Part shown: in pieces, positions 1 through 14,053 of the stretch | How positions within the stretch are numbered: the first letter of the stretch is position 1 | Layout of the letters: every line of letters begins with the position of its first letter | Assembly: GCF_001949145.1 (NCBI RefSeq) | Contig: NW_019091355.1 | Location: forward strand, 3,222,814-3,286,813 | Direction: 5' to 3' | Length of the DNA stretch: 64,000 nt | Source: Acanthaster planci | Lineage: Eukaryota > Echinodermata > Asteroidea > Valvatida > Acanthasteridae | Made by a program: the position numbers and the translations under genes | The notes under the pieces: model-generated | What the model saw: the letters and a program-made list of their open reading frames with translations, nothing else | What the model was told of the DNA's origin: nothing | Databases searched by the model: none

Positions 1-2372
1 TTGCGTGTGTGTTAAAATGTTTTGGAAAGTTGGCATACAAATTTTTTTTCTTGATAAATATTTTGTCTTACCAGCAAGAATCCTGTGTCCAGTCACAACG
101 TATTTATAATCCAGCTAACCTTGTGTTTCCATTGTAAAATATTCTAGCTTTGGGAACAATCTTTTTTAGGGATAGTTTCTTTTGAAATTTCTTGATGATT
201 ACAAACTGGAAAATCATTCTTGCCAAAACTTGCCACATGTGAAACTTTTTCTGAAAAATTTCATATGGCAAGTAAATTTCTCGGGGAGTTTTTCTCAGCT
301 CAGCAAAACTGGGTCTGTCTGGTATCCTTCCTTATCAGCAAGTGATGTACATGTACAGTGCTACTGGTAAGCACTGTATTTTGGGGTTGAGTTATCTGAA
401 GGTGCATTCACTCTGCCAGACCAAGAAAAAAGGGTTGTGTGGCGTCTAGACCCATAAATAAAGGGACACCTAAGTGCCTTGTTTACTGGAGGTCTTGAAC
501 TTGAAGCTGGTTGATGAAGTTGGGCAGACTGCACTGGGCTCTGGCCCGGGAAAGGGAAGACTTACCTTTTCAAGTAGGTGCCGTTTATCTTGGGACGAGT
601 GTCGATGCTTGCTCCAAGTGCCACCCAAGATTTATTCATGAAATCTGCGATTGTGAATGCTATCAGAATATAACTGGCGACTTGAGGTTGAAATTCTCTC
701 CATCAAAGCCATTGTGTTTTTATACAAGGTTGAATTCTTGAAAGTTGGAGTTTTTGTTTTTTTTAAACACTCGAGGCACTCAGAACACCACAACTTATAA
801 AAGAGGCCCAAATGTATGGAATTTGTACGTGTGTAGTTTTAGTTCCAATTACCTTGACTGGTTCTCAGCCTCATGCACAGGCATGTACTATGACTTAATG
901 CTCAATAATTGCGCAATTTACCATTGACTGTGTTAAATTCACTGTGAAGTTCCGTTCTAGACTGCGATTTGAAATTTCTGAGCAGTTGAACATTTGAAAA
1001 ATGTATGGTTGAAAACTTTGTGTGAAAATTTAATTTACTAATACAAAGAACATGAATATTGCTTCATGGCAAACTTTACAATCAGTTTGCAAAAGTATAT
1101 ATATTTTTTTGACAAACTGTCTTCAGTTAGCAGATATCAGCAGCAGTCTACTACTTGTCGGTTTTGTGATTCATGGAAAGCCAACCCTGGATTTTTACCT
1201 TTTTCAAGGGGTCTGGCGCTATCACTGTACAAGGCATTCCTGATTTTTTCCGGTGTGACCAGCTGGTAAGCAAGAGCGAAGTATGCATCACTGGGGTAGA
1301 ATAATTTCCCACAACTCCACTGGTGCATGGCCGGGTCATGTAATTTTTTGGGGGTCACAATTCAAGCCAACTCTTTCGGACCCTCCTCTTTCTTCTTTTT
1401 ATTCCCAATTTTAGTTTGCGGTTTCAGCTGGAAGGCGCAGTCTGAAGGTTTTATTCCGAAATCTTTTGTCCTAACACACCTTCATTTCTTTTTTGTCCTA
1501 CAAGTTGAAAAGAAAACAACATGGAACTGAGTTTTGAGTATTGTTTCACCATAGTAATTGCCCTAGCGTTCCCAGAGCTTTTTTTTGGAGGGTAGGGATG
1601 AACCACTGGAATGTTTTGTATTTGTTCACTTTGGAAGGAGCATCAAGCCCCATGCAAAGCTTAGCTAACATTTGTGTTGCCTTTTGGGTAAGGAATTGTT
1701 CTCTGAGGAAGAATCTATGGTTAAGCTAGTATACAGAGGCTTTGCGTGGTAGCCATCTTGCAGGACAGTTCTTTTGTGCCACCGGCAAACCTGCTTTGTG
1801 CATACCCTGTGGAACAAGAGGGTTGGCCTTCAAGATGGCAGCCATGCAAACACTCTGTTGGATATCTGTAAGATGTCGGTTTGCCTCAGACTACAGTATG
1901 TTTACAAAGTACATGTACATGTACATGTATACCTGTACACACAAAGTGTGGAGGCACATGTACAGTGAACTGGCGGGCCCATCCACTCCTCAGTTGATTG
2001 GTAAAACCTATATGAGCAGTAAACAGAGGTTAACTGTCACACCAAACCTGATGACAGAATGGAGACATTGGCTTGGTGTTTACAGTTCAGGTTTGGCAAT
2101 CTCAGAAGGGGTGTTGACATTTTGTATTGGTCACCCCAGACACAATAGCACTGTCAGGAAAGGATAACTTGGCGTATTTATGTATAGTGCAGCAGTTTTA
2201 GAGCATGCATATGTACAATGTGTGTACATCTATCCGTACATGTACCGCATGTAGACGTAAAATGCTCCCACCCCCTGTCAATAGTGGCTTTTCCATAGGG
2301 ACTAGGCCCTACCCCTAAAGTAACAGCAGGCATTCTTTGCACTCTCTACTTTAGCCCTAACCCTACATAATT

Positions 2373-2609
2373 CTACAAATTACTACTTGTAGTAAAATGT
2401 AGTACTGAGCGCTGTCGCTTGTAAGAGGACATGACTTTATTGTTCTGTGAAGCCATAAGATACAGTAGAAAAGACAATGTACCATAAAGTGCTGTGGCAC
2501 TATAAATGCATGGCTTTATTGTTCTCTGTACGAGTAACGATGGAAGTAACCTAGCCAGAAGTAGTAATCTGTAGCGCTAGGTCCTTCAGGCTCAGTGTAA
2601 GCCAAACAA
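2373..2609 (+). repeat. Dispersed direct repeat, copy 1
   Basis: Starting near CTACAAATTACTACTTGTAG and ending at AAGCCAAACAA, this block recurs at 4277-4554 in the same orientation with only scattered differences. Shared landmarks are CGCTTGTAAGAGGACATGA, GTGCTGTGGCACTAT and CTAGCCAGAAGTAGTAAT. It is a segmental or mobile repeat of unknown family. Confidence 0.85.
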
Positions 2610-4276
2610 TATGCTTGGTGGTTCGGGCTAAAAGCTGCATTACCAAGTGCTAATGCCTTGCACAAAGAAGTCGTAATCGTGAGAGCTGGGGTACGGTACA
2701 TGACATGTGGAGGCTTGCGGAATTGCACAACTGTTTGTGTTCCACTTGGAGCTCAGTGAATGTGCAACACACTTAACTGTTTCGGCAAAGAGGTCCGTGT
2801 ACACAGAATTTGTGCCCAATATTAATAATGTACTAAACTACGGAGTACATGTATCGGGGATGTGACGTTATAGTACACAGGCACACTGCATACATATTGC
2901 CTACTCTATCCGCAGTTCAGTAAATACGAAAAGTCCCTCAATCGTAAACTTTGACCAAGTGTTAAAAGTTTGGTGTAAATTAAGTTTACCCATGTTGCAT
3001 CCTATACTGTATGTATATTGTACATGTACCATGCATGATACATGTACATGTTGAACATGATACAGTACCCATTGATGCATTACTTGGTCGTGATTGTAAG
3101 CGAAAGGTGACTAACAGTGGCGAAGAGCTAGAAATAGAAAGCCAGATGTTCACGTTTTCCCTAGGTGATGCCGCTGAAGGCACAATTAGTCAGTCAGGAG
3201 CAGGCATCAGAGGGAAAGTTGTCTCAATCTCAAGAGCAGAAAGTTCCTTAGCCACCATCCTACTACCAGTACATGTACATGTACCAGTACGTTGCGATCA
3301 CAGACAGCTTGGAAGTGTCAGGCACGTGCACTTTAATGACTTTTTTTTCCACGGCCATTTTTACGAAGTATGATTATTTACACTGTACCCACTTGAAGTT
3401 CAGGAAGTGGCAGTCTGTGTCAGTAACCAAAGTACATATTGTTTAGTTTACCAAACCACAAAGACTAAGGGTAAGATTCACTGGACACAATTACCTCTTT
3501 GGCCCTTTCTTTCAATTTTTGTTGAAACCTGAGCTTGTACAATAAACAAGTACAGATTTAAACACACCTGAACATGAAGTTACATGTATATCGTGTACGT
3601 AAACCTGTATTCGTGTATTATGTCATAGTTATCTTTTGAATAAAATTTGGGGGTTGAAAAAAGCAACCTTACAATGGTTTTACAAAACCTTTCTACACAC
3701 CTTTTGAAATATCTCTCCTTTTCAAACAATGTGCTGTATATCCCCTGAAGAAGATGTATGTTCAGAACAAATTATACTTCTGTCAGATGCCCAGGAAATG
3801 TGACTGCCAAAAACCACCGTCTGGATACAATGCAGAACTTGTACATGTCTTCATTTTAGCTCACCCGACATGATTCAAGTGCTGAGTATTTAAATCATAT
3901 CTTTCAAAATGTAAATAATTATGGGGAGAAAAACTTACTTGTCAATTTTGGCTTGTGGGTCTGGTATGGCATCAACATCTGGATAGATTTACACTCCCAG
4001 CATCAGATGAGTTAATGTTAAAAGGGAGTCCATGCGACCCTTGTCCACCATGTGTAACGGAATGTATCATTAATCACGTTCAACTGTGCTTTGTTTAGAC
4101 TGGTGAACGAAGTTTGACATGCGGTGTACATGAAGACCTACCTCATGTGGAAGATGATCGGGCCTACCATAGAGCTAGGAACACATTGGCACACATGAAC
4201 ATACATGTACATGTATTGACTCAGAATCCTCAAGGACATTTCTGTGTCCAGATTTTAACCCTAGCAGTCCCGAATG

Positions 4277-4554
4277 CTACAAAGTACTACTTAGTAGTAA
4301 AATGTAGTACTCAGCCCTGTCGCTTGTAAGAGGACATGACATTATTATTCTCTGAAGCCATAAAATACAATCGAGAAGACAATGTACCATACAGTGCTGT
4401 GGCACTATGAATGCATGGTTTCATTGTTCTCTGTACGAGTAATGATGGAATAATGGAATAAACCTAGCCAGAAGTAGTAATTTGTAGCACTAGATCCTTC
4501 AGGCTCAGAGTGTTACGTAGTGTTTTGTAGTACTGAGTACTCTAAGCCAAACAA
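4277..4554 (+). repeat. Dispersed direct repeat, copy 2
   Basis: This is the second copy of the block at 2373-2609. Relative to copy 1 it has a short duplication near 4450 (ATGGAATAATGGAAT) and an extra ~30 bp after GGCTCAG that itself repeats the GTAGTACTGAG word found near the start of the element. Confidence 0.85.
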
Positions 4555-6384
4555 CGCCCGGTACTGTTAAGGTTAATGGGGAAGGTGACATCACGAAGAG
4601 GCCATCATGTTTCACAAAGGTTCAGTGCATGCGGTACAACTGCATTGCCTCGGTTGCGTAAAGCATTAACCCATTCCGTACAGAAGGAATTGACGTTTAC
4701 ACGATAAACAAGAAAAAAAATCTGAATTTTCTGAAACACTGAAAGAAAATTTGAAATTCTAGGCCCCTACTTCAGTTAAAGATGATGCAATCTGAAACAA
4801 TTCATTGATAACAATTTCTCGGCATGCATTGCATAAATTCTTGGTGCACAGGTTGTCTTGTTTCTTTGGCCTTAAACTAACCACCACGGAATAAAGTTTG
4901 TTTGGCTCTGCATTAGAACCTAATTGAGTCTGGTTCCAACCTACCTGAAAGGTCAAAGCTACACATGTAGAGCTGTGGTTTTTCCTAGGTGCTGAAAATG
5001 TTTGTCCTATTTCCCCCTTTTCAAGTCTGTAGGCCTACATGTACCTGTAGGCTTACATCTAAATCCAGCTTCGGAAGGCCAATTGAGACAGCGATTAATT
5101 GGACCCAAGTTGGCAGACTGAGTCATGCCGTCAAACAACTTCAAGTCGGAGTGAACTTTGGTTTTCTTAAATACCTTCAATGAAGCTGTGAAAAATGAAA
5201 TAATACAAGTCTGGTTTGAATACCCCCTATCGAAACTGTTTGTACATAAATGTGTACCGGTACGTGCGCCCCAACATAATGGAGTGACCTGTATGCAGAA
5301 AGTCGCAACTGATATGATGTGTTGAACATGTACATGTATAAGTGCTTCATGTCTGAGTTGCTGGGTTCTTGCTGTACACAAAGATACATGTAGAAACCAG
5401 TTGTCTGAAAAGCCCTTGATATGTGAAATTCATTAGCATATTTATGTACACTGTACATGTGTGTACATGTATCATTGTGTAATGTGTATACATACATGCA
5501 TGTACATGTACATGTACGTATGAATAGTATAAGAAAAACTCAGACATTTTGAAGTGAGAATGCTATTCATTTCCACCAGGCTCCCTGTTTACCTTTCGCA
5601 GGGTATCGGGTTCGCTGGTGACCCCTCATGTTTGCTCCCTGCCGATGACCAGATTTTTTTGGGGGGGAGGGGAAGGAGAGATACCGTGTGTTTGTCGCAC
5701 TTGAAGTGGTTCGCTTTCAGGTCTTCGTTTACAATAAGTTCAATGTGCAAGTCAGGTACAAGTAGGCCGGGAAACATTGTCAAGGTTTGAGGCAAGCAGA
5801 ATGGTGCTGACTGGTTATTGAAATTCCAATAGTTGTTTTAACTTTCTGTTCTTTGAAATTGAACATAATACATGTATAAATCAGTTAAGTATTAAAATTC
5901 TTATTCTCTGGGGATGATAGGCATGAAGCAAGTTACATGTACGTGTAGGTAAAGTGGGAAGATGCATTGCACCTTTTCAATGTTCATATACAATTTGTAC
6001 ATTTGCCTGAATTTTAAGGGTTACAGTTTTGAAAAAAAGAGCTCAGTTTTGATACAGTGGGTTGGAGTTGGAGATTGTTTCTATAGATATTCAAATTGTA
6101 TCCTTTGCCTCTTTGTGTGTCTGTGTTTCGTATCATCACCAAAATGAAATGCAGACAGCACAACAGGAGAATGTTGCCTCACTGAGGTCAAGACCAGGAA
6201 GTGTCCTATCACGAACTCTGTGGTCTGTCTGGCTTAATTGGGCTGGAATTCTAATTTGGGTGGAGGGGCTGACCTTAAAGTAACCAACAAGTTTCCTGTT
6301 TGTAATGTGAAGCACATTTTTGTCAGTCAAGCGTGCACCGTACATTTTAGGTTTCATTGCCTGGAACTACCAGCCCATTTTAGC

Positions 6385-6800
6385 AGGGCTGAGTTAATTC
6401 GAATAATTCACTATTCGAATATTCGACCTTCAATTCGATCGAATATCTGAATATTCGGTTGCACTGACCAGTAGATTGTTGATGAACAAACCATATACAA
6501 AATCAGTAGCAATAACTCACACAATTGTACATTATAATCACTATAATGGCTTCTCACATCTAGGAGTATCTCCAGCCACGATTTAGCAAGATTTAAGAGA
6601 TGAACAATACTCCTTGCCCAGTTGAAAATTTCTATTCCTTTTAAATTGTTTAATGAATAATTTACTTTTTGAATCGTTAGATTTCTGTCACATTTAATTT
6701 GAATCTACTTGAAAAAAGCCTCCATAGTGCAATTATTCTCATTTAAAACAAACGAAAATTTTCCCTTCCTTTTCATGAATTTTGCATTCGAACAATATCT
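6385..6800 (+). mobile_element. hAT-like nonautonomous element, copy 1
   Basis: The copy begins AGGGCTGAGTTAATTCGAAT, with repeated TATTCGAATATTCGA words near the terminus, and runs to the TTTTCATGAATTTTGCATTCGA region. A reverse-complement copy lies at 29404-29856. The AGGGCTG start followed by ATTCGAATATTCG is typical of hAT-superfamily ends as I know them. There is no coding capacity. The distal end of this copy appears to be lost. Confidence 0.7.
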
Positions 6801-8305
6801 CTTTAAGTATTGGTATGTACACCAGTACATATACATTGTACCTCAAAGTGAACCATTTCTTGCACACGCCTGATTATCTGTGCGGTTTTCTACACTTACA
6901 TTGAATTAACCCAAACCATACAATGTACTACCCAGGTGCTTTGCCTGAAGTCCCCTGCCATTGACACTGGACCTCTCCCCGCACCCTCCGGATTACACTG
7001 CTCAGTGGGCCCTGATCAAATCGCTGCAGGATCATTGGCGACAGTGTTTTCTTTGGCATTTGGGTGGGCGCTGGCCCCTCAAGGAGATTTTCACCATTAC
7101 AGTACATGTATGTATGTGCAACAAATTGTACATGTACTTATGCTCAGAGGATGTATGCATGAGAGAAATTGCATAATTCGGGAATCCTTCCCCTGGGAAA
7201 ATCAAGAAAGTGCTAATCGTTCAGCCAGATTCAACCTCACTTTAATCAAACAAAGCTGAAAGCTTGGAGAAAGCCGAAGATGTTTAATTGTAGCATCTGA
7301 GTATTGAGTTTTTACTATCATTTTAACCTTGTTTGTTTGAATGTACAGAATCTTTCATATTAAGTTGAATGTCAATCATATGATTTTTCCTGCCAAAAAT
7401 GGGTTTTTTTTTGGGTGGGCTGCTTTGTTGACCCACAAAGAAGTGGTTGAAAACACAGACTAAAATTTGGAGTAAGGCATACAAAGTAATCTGTCACAGT
7501 TTACATACTTTCCCTTAAAGGCTAAAGTACCAAATCACTTTGATCCTTCATTCCTCTGTAGACTGTGTGTTCAATTGCACTCCCACAATTTTCTCAACAT
7601 TTCTGTCAAAAATTTGTCAGTCCCGAAAATAGACTACATGTATTTCTAATGTTAAAATTAAAGATACAGTGGAGTCATTGCCTTAACAGGTTTCCAAGAC
7701 GTGTATATGTGCAGGATGTACACGTTCACGTATACTCAAGTCAATGAGGTTGACATCCATGTGTGATGCCAACTAGTCTCTTAGTGGGATCCCTAATTCA
7801 TACGAGGTCCAATTTCCTCACAAGCAATGGGTGGATTTGTCACTGGGTGGTTACAGTTGAGTACGACCTTTTGACCTTAATCGGTCCTCTGCTGAGAAAA
7901 GTAATTGCCCCTTACTTGCTTGGTTTAAAACGGGCCCTGAACGTCACACCCAGACAACCAGCCGGCTTCACACCGTGTTTTCTCTCACTGAACTTTGCAC
8001 GGATCTTAAGTTAGTGACAAAATAAAAGGTGCTACACTTGTACCTCCCAAAAATTTCTTCAATTATTTCTACTCAAACGGTAATTTGCTTTCAACTTGTC
8101 TCTGTGTATATATTTGTGCCTTTGGAAAGTCATACATTAATGTCCCTGACTTCATAGGATGGCAGTTTTGAAATTAAATCTGTTAACGAATTATCTGTAC
8201 TAGTAAATGTATGAGGAAGAAGTAAGTCTCTGTTTTACAGGATCTTACACAATACATGTTAACTGCTCGTGTCTTCTGAGATGCTAGTAATTTGACAGCA
8301 CCCGA

Positions 8306-8375
8306 GCAGATCTATATATGCAGATCTATCTATGCAGATCTATCTATGCAGATCTATCTATGCAGATCTATCTAC
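8306..8375 (+). repeat. 14-bp tandem array, five units
   Basis: The unit GCAGATCTATCTAT is repeated five times without spacing. The first unit has one internal change (TATATAT) and the last ends in C. Each unit holds AGATCT. Confidence 0.95.
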
Positions 8376-9176
8376 CTGTACATGTGTGTGCATTCATCAC
8401 ACACTTTATCCAAAACATGCTTAAAATGGAATTGACAACGCAGAAAAATGGCCGTCATCAGGTACCGAATGATCGTTTAGAGAATACACGTATGTTCAGA
8501 TAGCATCTGTGTGGGTTTATCAATGACTTTAACGGCTGCAAGGTACATGTACATGTACATGTGTGGTACACATACATGTGTAAATATCTCAGGAGAAATG
8601 CCAACGAGTGAGCCTTGAGTGCTGGCAGCAGGGAAATTGGCTCATGATGGCATGAATGAAATGCCAGAGATTATGAACCAAGCCCGGTTATTTGAAGTGT
8701 GTGATTTATGATTTTGTGGCTGTCATGTTCATTTGAAATCGCACGCATCTCCAAATAATCTTGTTTTAAGGGAATGTTTTAGTAGTCCTTGAAAATCTTC
8801 AATACAGTCGAGATTACTAAACCTCCTGATGGAATTTCAAAAGTTTTGAAAGGGCTGTTGATAAAAATCTGTTTTGATAGCAAAGACAGTTGTTCTCAAA
8901 CTTCTTGTCATGAAACATGCATAAACCATCAAGAATGTATTTGATATAGGGCATGCACAGTAGGATATCGCGTGTGTACCGGTACATTTACATCGAATTT
9001 AATATCAATGGAGCGAATTCCAATTTTCATTGGTTAGTGCTTACATTCAGACTTGTGTTTTACAATCTGTGATTACTTCCTGTTCCGTTCTGGCAGACGT
9101 TTCATCCACATCCTGTCGATGAATGACCTCATCACGTAGGACATTTTAACTTTTAAAACTCAAAATTTCCGTGTCA

Positions 9177-9745
9177 NNNNNNNNNNNNNNNNNNNNNNNN
9201 NNNNNNNNNNNNNNNNNNNNNNNNNNNNNNNNNNNNNNNNNNNNNNNNNNNNNNNNNNNNNNNNNNNNNNNNNNNNNNNNNNNNNNNNNNNNNNNNNNNN
9301 NNNNNNNNNNNNNNNNNNNNNNNNNNNNNNNNNNNNNNNNNNNNNNNNNNNNNNNNNNNNNNNNNNNNNNNNNNNNNNNNNNNNNNNNNNNNNNNNNNNN
9401 NNNNNNNNNNNNNNNNNNNNNNNNNNNNNNNNNNNNNNNNNNNNNNNNNNNNNNNNNNNNNNNNNNNNNNNNNNNNNNNNNNNNNNNNNNNNNNNNNNNN
9501 NNNNNNNNNNNNNNNNNNNNNNNNNNNNNNNNNNNNNNNNNNNNNNNNNNNNNNNNNNNNNNNNNNNNNNNNNNNNNNNNNNNNNNNNNNNNNNNNNNNN
9601 NNNNNNNNNNNNNNNNNNNNNNNNNNNNNNNNNNNNNNNNNNNNNNNNNNNNNNNNNNNNNNNNNNNNNNNNNNNNNNNNNNNNNNNNNNNNNNNNNNNN
9701 NNNNNNNNNNNNNNNNNNNNNNNNNNNNNNNNNNNNNNNNNNNNN
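9177..9745. other. Assembly gap (run of N)
   Basis: This is a run of 569 undetermined bases. Apparent ORFs crossing it are artefacts. The right edge is immediately followed by a palindromic TACATGTA region, so a repeat may have caused the break. Confidence 0.98.
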
Positions 9746-9750
9746 TACAT

Positions 9751-9770
9751 ACAATGTACATGTACATTGT
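9751..9770. repeat. 20-bp perfect palindrome
   Basis: ACAATGTACATGTACATTGT equals its own reverse complement. It sits next to the first assembly gap. Confidence 0.9.
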
Positions 9771-12700
9771 TCCCAATGCTGTAGTTTTGTTTTGAAGAGT
9801 GGAAACTGCCTTGATTGAAGTTGGTTCATTCAAAAGTGTTTGATTTTTTAAGTTCTTTTCATGTCAAAGTCTGTATTCAGGAAAAGTGAGCCTTTGGATG
9901 TCATTGTGCATCAGAGAAAGTATGGACTTCTAAATAAGAATTATTGTACGCCCTGCTTACTAACACAGTCACAACATGTTTGTGTTGTGTAGCATGTGTA
10001 CATAGTACGTGTGGGTTTTATTTGGAATGCCACAAAGACTTTTCAAGTTTGCCATCGTCACACCATCAGATTTTTTTCCAGACAAACACTCCGGATCATG
10101 CACTGGTACATGGTTTCCAATCTGTTCCTTCATCACCCCAGCACCCCACCTTCCATTTGTCAACCCCCTTCCTGCATGTACAAACCAAGCAATTTGTACC
10201 CCACTGCTAGGTTGCACCCTCCCCCACAGAAAAGGGTGTCCCGATACCCCTCACAGGCACGGTCTAATGCCCCCATTTTACCCCCACACCAAGGAGACGA
10301 GAGGAGGATTAAGCCAGGTGAAGTTATTTGAGCCGACGAAACTCAGCACCCATGTCTTGCATCGGAAGCACAACACAATCTGGCTGGGTCTGTGTTTGCA
10401 TTGTGCTCGTATTGATTACGGAAGAAGAAAGAGAGAAAAACTATGTTGTACAGTACAATTGGGAAACCTCCAGGTTGAGGCTCTGTTGTGAATGCCGAAA
10501 CCCCATGCAGTTTCACACGGTCAATACTTGTAGCCTGGGTTTGAATTTGGCAGTTGGTTGGAAGTATAAAAGATTTTATGGATTGGATAATTTGCTTTCA
10601 GAATGGGCTCCTATTTATGTTGGTAGCTACAAAGGGCCTTGTGCAGGGAGGCTTTTAAAGACCGGTTGTGTTAGCTTGAACTTCTAGAAAGGTCATGTTG
10701 GCCTTACTTACCAGCTCTGAAGTTATGGCTGTGTACCCACCGGTACATGCACATGTGCATACAATGTAGATGTACCACACATTCATGTCGTAAGCCACAA
10801 AGGACTTATTAGAGTGAAAATCCCGCGCTCAATGAATAATGTCTGAATTTTCAAGGTGAACACTGTCATCATTAAAGTAATACTTACATGAGGAAAGTGG
10901 CGGGTTGTAAGCAGTATGCATGGTATGTAGAAATGTATGAGGATGTGTTATCTTCTACTGGTACATGTCCATGTCCATGTACTGTAGAGTAATCCCAACT
11001 GTCGTCAAGTTGGCTGAAGTCTGGTTGAAGTTGAACTCAACAAGAGTTCTCACAGCTGTTGGACCTTGTTACAGTAACTTGAGCAAAGAATAGCTCTATT
11101 TTTTCTGTCCATCTCTGCGGCAAGTTTACCACTTCACTGACAAAGAACAGAAAGGCTGGGGGGGGATTTCAACTTGGTGCATGGCGCATTTACGAAGACC
11201 GTACATTTGAACCAGAAGTGGGTCACACATGCAATACATGTACAGTACCCTGCGCATCCCACACCAAGTGCACCTGAACCTGTGTGCTCTGCTAGCCCAC
11301 CAAAGCCATTTCGTGTAAAAACACCTTTATTATCCTATTCCTGCATTGAGCAGACATTGGATATCTGAGAAATTTCTTGTGGGTCTGGTAAGCTGCACGT
11401 AAAGTACATGTACAGTAGTCGGGCATGAGCAAGCACGTGTGCCTGGTGGGTTGTCTCAGAACAGATTGTTGTCTCGTTATTACTTAAAAAAAAACACCAA
11501 CACTTCTTCTGGTGGTGTATGGAGGCCACAGCCACGTAGGTTTTGTTGAATTGAGCAAACTTGGTACTTTGCTGCTGTTAGAATTGCTTGGATTCGGGAG
11601 GGATCTTTGAACACGAAGAGGGCTGAGGTAGAATGGTCAAGCCTTGTTTCTCACTTTGCCCTGTGTAACATTGTGGTCCCTCTACCCCGACAAAGGCGAC
11701 CGGAAATACTGTAGAATTATTAATCTGGCCCTGTTTTTCTTTTGATTGAGGGAGCTGATAAAGGCCTAATCAGAATCAAGTGTAAACTTTGCCGGTACAG
11801 GTTTTCATTTTTGAATAAAATACGTTACAAGTAGCTGAATGGTAGCTTCTATGCTGTTCTGACTATCTCCAGGGCAGGATTTACCCTTACATGTGAAAGT
11901 GGGTTTGGTGTCTGTTCAAATTTTTTGCCAGTAGTTTCTTTGCCTGGTTAAGTTGCAGTGCCTTTGCAAGTGTGGCCCTCGACAAAATGCTGCTGGGCAC
12001 ACTGTGGGCAGGCAGGCATTTTGCGCACCCCGAAGTGCAGACCTCAAAACCCAGGTGCCGTAGCCTCTTCCTGGGCCAGCTCTTGTTCCAACTTTGTGCC
12101 TGAGCAGGAGCCAGCCACCAGCTTCCTGGGGAAAGGCTTTGGCCGAGAGATTAGGCACTCAGTGAGGGAAGTGGGGTAGAAGGGATGGCTTTGGATTTTT
12201 CCAGCAGGTTGGAATTAATCTGGTAAATGGCCATGCACTTCCTCCAAATTGTGATGGTTCCAACATGGTTAATATACATGTACACGTACCGTACATTAGT
12301 GCTCTAGGCTCTAGTGCCTACTGTAACTACGGGTAGTATTTATAAAAGTAGGTCGATCATGACTGAGTACATTGATGCATGTGTAGGATCTTATTTTCAT
12401 AAGTTGTAAATGGATTGGAGGAGGCCACTGATTGCAAAATATCAATTTTTGTATTAAGAGCGAAAACGTACATGTAGTATTGCCAAATAAATAGGAAATA
12501 ATTGCAACCCCAGTCAGTACTTGTTAGGACTGACATCCACCGCAGTTCAGTGGTGGGTGTACATGTATTCTCACACATTCAAAGTTTTGGCATCACTTCA
12601 TCAGGTCATGTAAGCTGTGGTCTGTATTGATTTTGGTCCACTAGGTCCACTGGCCGGGTACAGTGCACTGAAACATTGCCAGTTTCCTGCACATTTTAAA

Positions 12701-13701
12701 GTTCTTGTGAGGTTTTTACAGTTAAAATGTAAATCTACAGTACACTGTACATGTACATTATACATTATTGGAACTGGCCTTTCATTGGCTGTCCATAGAT
12801 CTTGTCTACCGGTATCTGTGTACTTGTACCGGTATGCATCGAAGGATGTACAGAATATTGCGCTAAACTGACAACCCCCCCTATTGTTTCCTTTGGTGTG
12901 TGTACATGGAGCCACACCGTGGGCAAATAAAGGCGACCGTAGATTGAGAGACATTCCACCCATTTAACACACTTCTAAATGTGGGGGGGGAGGAGGAAAT
13001 CGCCCAGTTTGATGTATTACATGTGTAACTGAGGTTCAAAGGTCCGAAACTCAGAGGAACAGGTACATACTGGTATGTAAGACGTGTATACATGTACTGT
13101 GCATATTGCCCTTGTTAATGCTGAAGTTTTATATCATGTTTTTCTTTTGATTATTACACAGGCACCTGTTTTTACGAAGGTCTCCACTATGCGGTAAGTG
13201 AAAAAAAAATACCTCTTGATAATAGTCCAGATCCTCCAGCTGCATCCTCCTACGTTGACACTTGTTGTCAGCGCTTGTTGGAGACCATTTCAAGTCGGTC
13301 ACCTCGGCGCTCATGATTTTAATGACACATACACCTCTTGCCAGAATGATTCATGGGTACATTTCCAAATACACCCATGTAGTACATGTACGTGTAGTTT
13401 CCCGTCCTTGTTCAACAACAGCTAGCTGCTACAGGTTACGTGTAAAATACCCATGTAGTTTGTGTCAATTAAAAAAGATGAGGCACATGTGTTGAAGTCA
13501 TTTCTTGGTGTAGGCAATCTTAGATTCTGAGCAAACTCAAATCCTGTCGGAAGTATAACCCCCTTTTCATTGTTGTTTTGTCAGATTGATTGCTGATCCA
13601 AACCTGACAAATTTTTTCCCCTTGAGTCTCTTTAATATTTCATCATTAAATATCAGTACTGTCTCTGTCTGTCCTGATTGAAACCACCCCTTGTTGAGAC
13701 C

Positions 13702-14053
13702 AGGCTTGAAGCTTTCAATCTGGGTAGAAAGTTTCCCCAAACCATGTTCAGAGTTGGGACTGGCCTCACCAGGCTTGAAGCTTTCAATCTGGGTGAAAGT
13801 TTCCCCAAACCATGTTCAGATTTGGGACTGGCTTCACCAGGCTTGAAGCTTTCAATCTGGGTAGAAAGTTCCCCCCCCAAACCGCGTTCAGATTTGGGAC
13901 TGGCTTCACCAGGCTTGAAGCTTTCAATCTGGGTAGAAAGTTCCCCCTAAACCATGTTCAGATTTGGGACTGGCTTCACCAGGCTTGAAGCTTTCAATCT
14001 GGGTAGAAACTAGAAAGTCCCCTGAACCATGTTCAGATTTTGGGACTGGCTTC
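13702..14053 (+). repeat. Minisatellite, five units of 68-73 bp
   Basis: Units start AGGCTTGAAGCTTTCAATCT at about 13702, 13771, 13839, 13911 and 13981 and end in GGGACTGGCTTCACC. The lengths are about 69, 68, 72, 70 and 73 bp. Because they are not all multiples of three, the long open frames here on both strands are unlikely to be coding. The last unit has a short internal insertion. Confidence 0.93.

Larger units (their letters stand above)
1..9176. other. Noncoding stretch up to the first gap
   Basis: I see no exon here; open frames are short and overlap on both strands. The stretch holds a (TACATG)n tract at 1909-1929, a direct repeat pair at 2373-2609 and 4277-4554, further tracts at 3269-3284, 5500-5518 and 8543-8562, one copy of a hAT-like element at 6385-6800 and a 14-bp tandem array at 8306-8375. 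It may be 5' flank or upstream intron of the FRAS1-like gene, or intergenic. Confidence 0.5.

Noticed and set aside
2350-2370. CCCTAACCCTA, telomere-like
   Set aside because: Under two units, too short to mean anything.
9146-9833. Open frames longer than 190 codons on both strands
   Set aside because: They consist almost entirely of the N run at 9177-9745.
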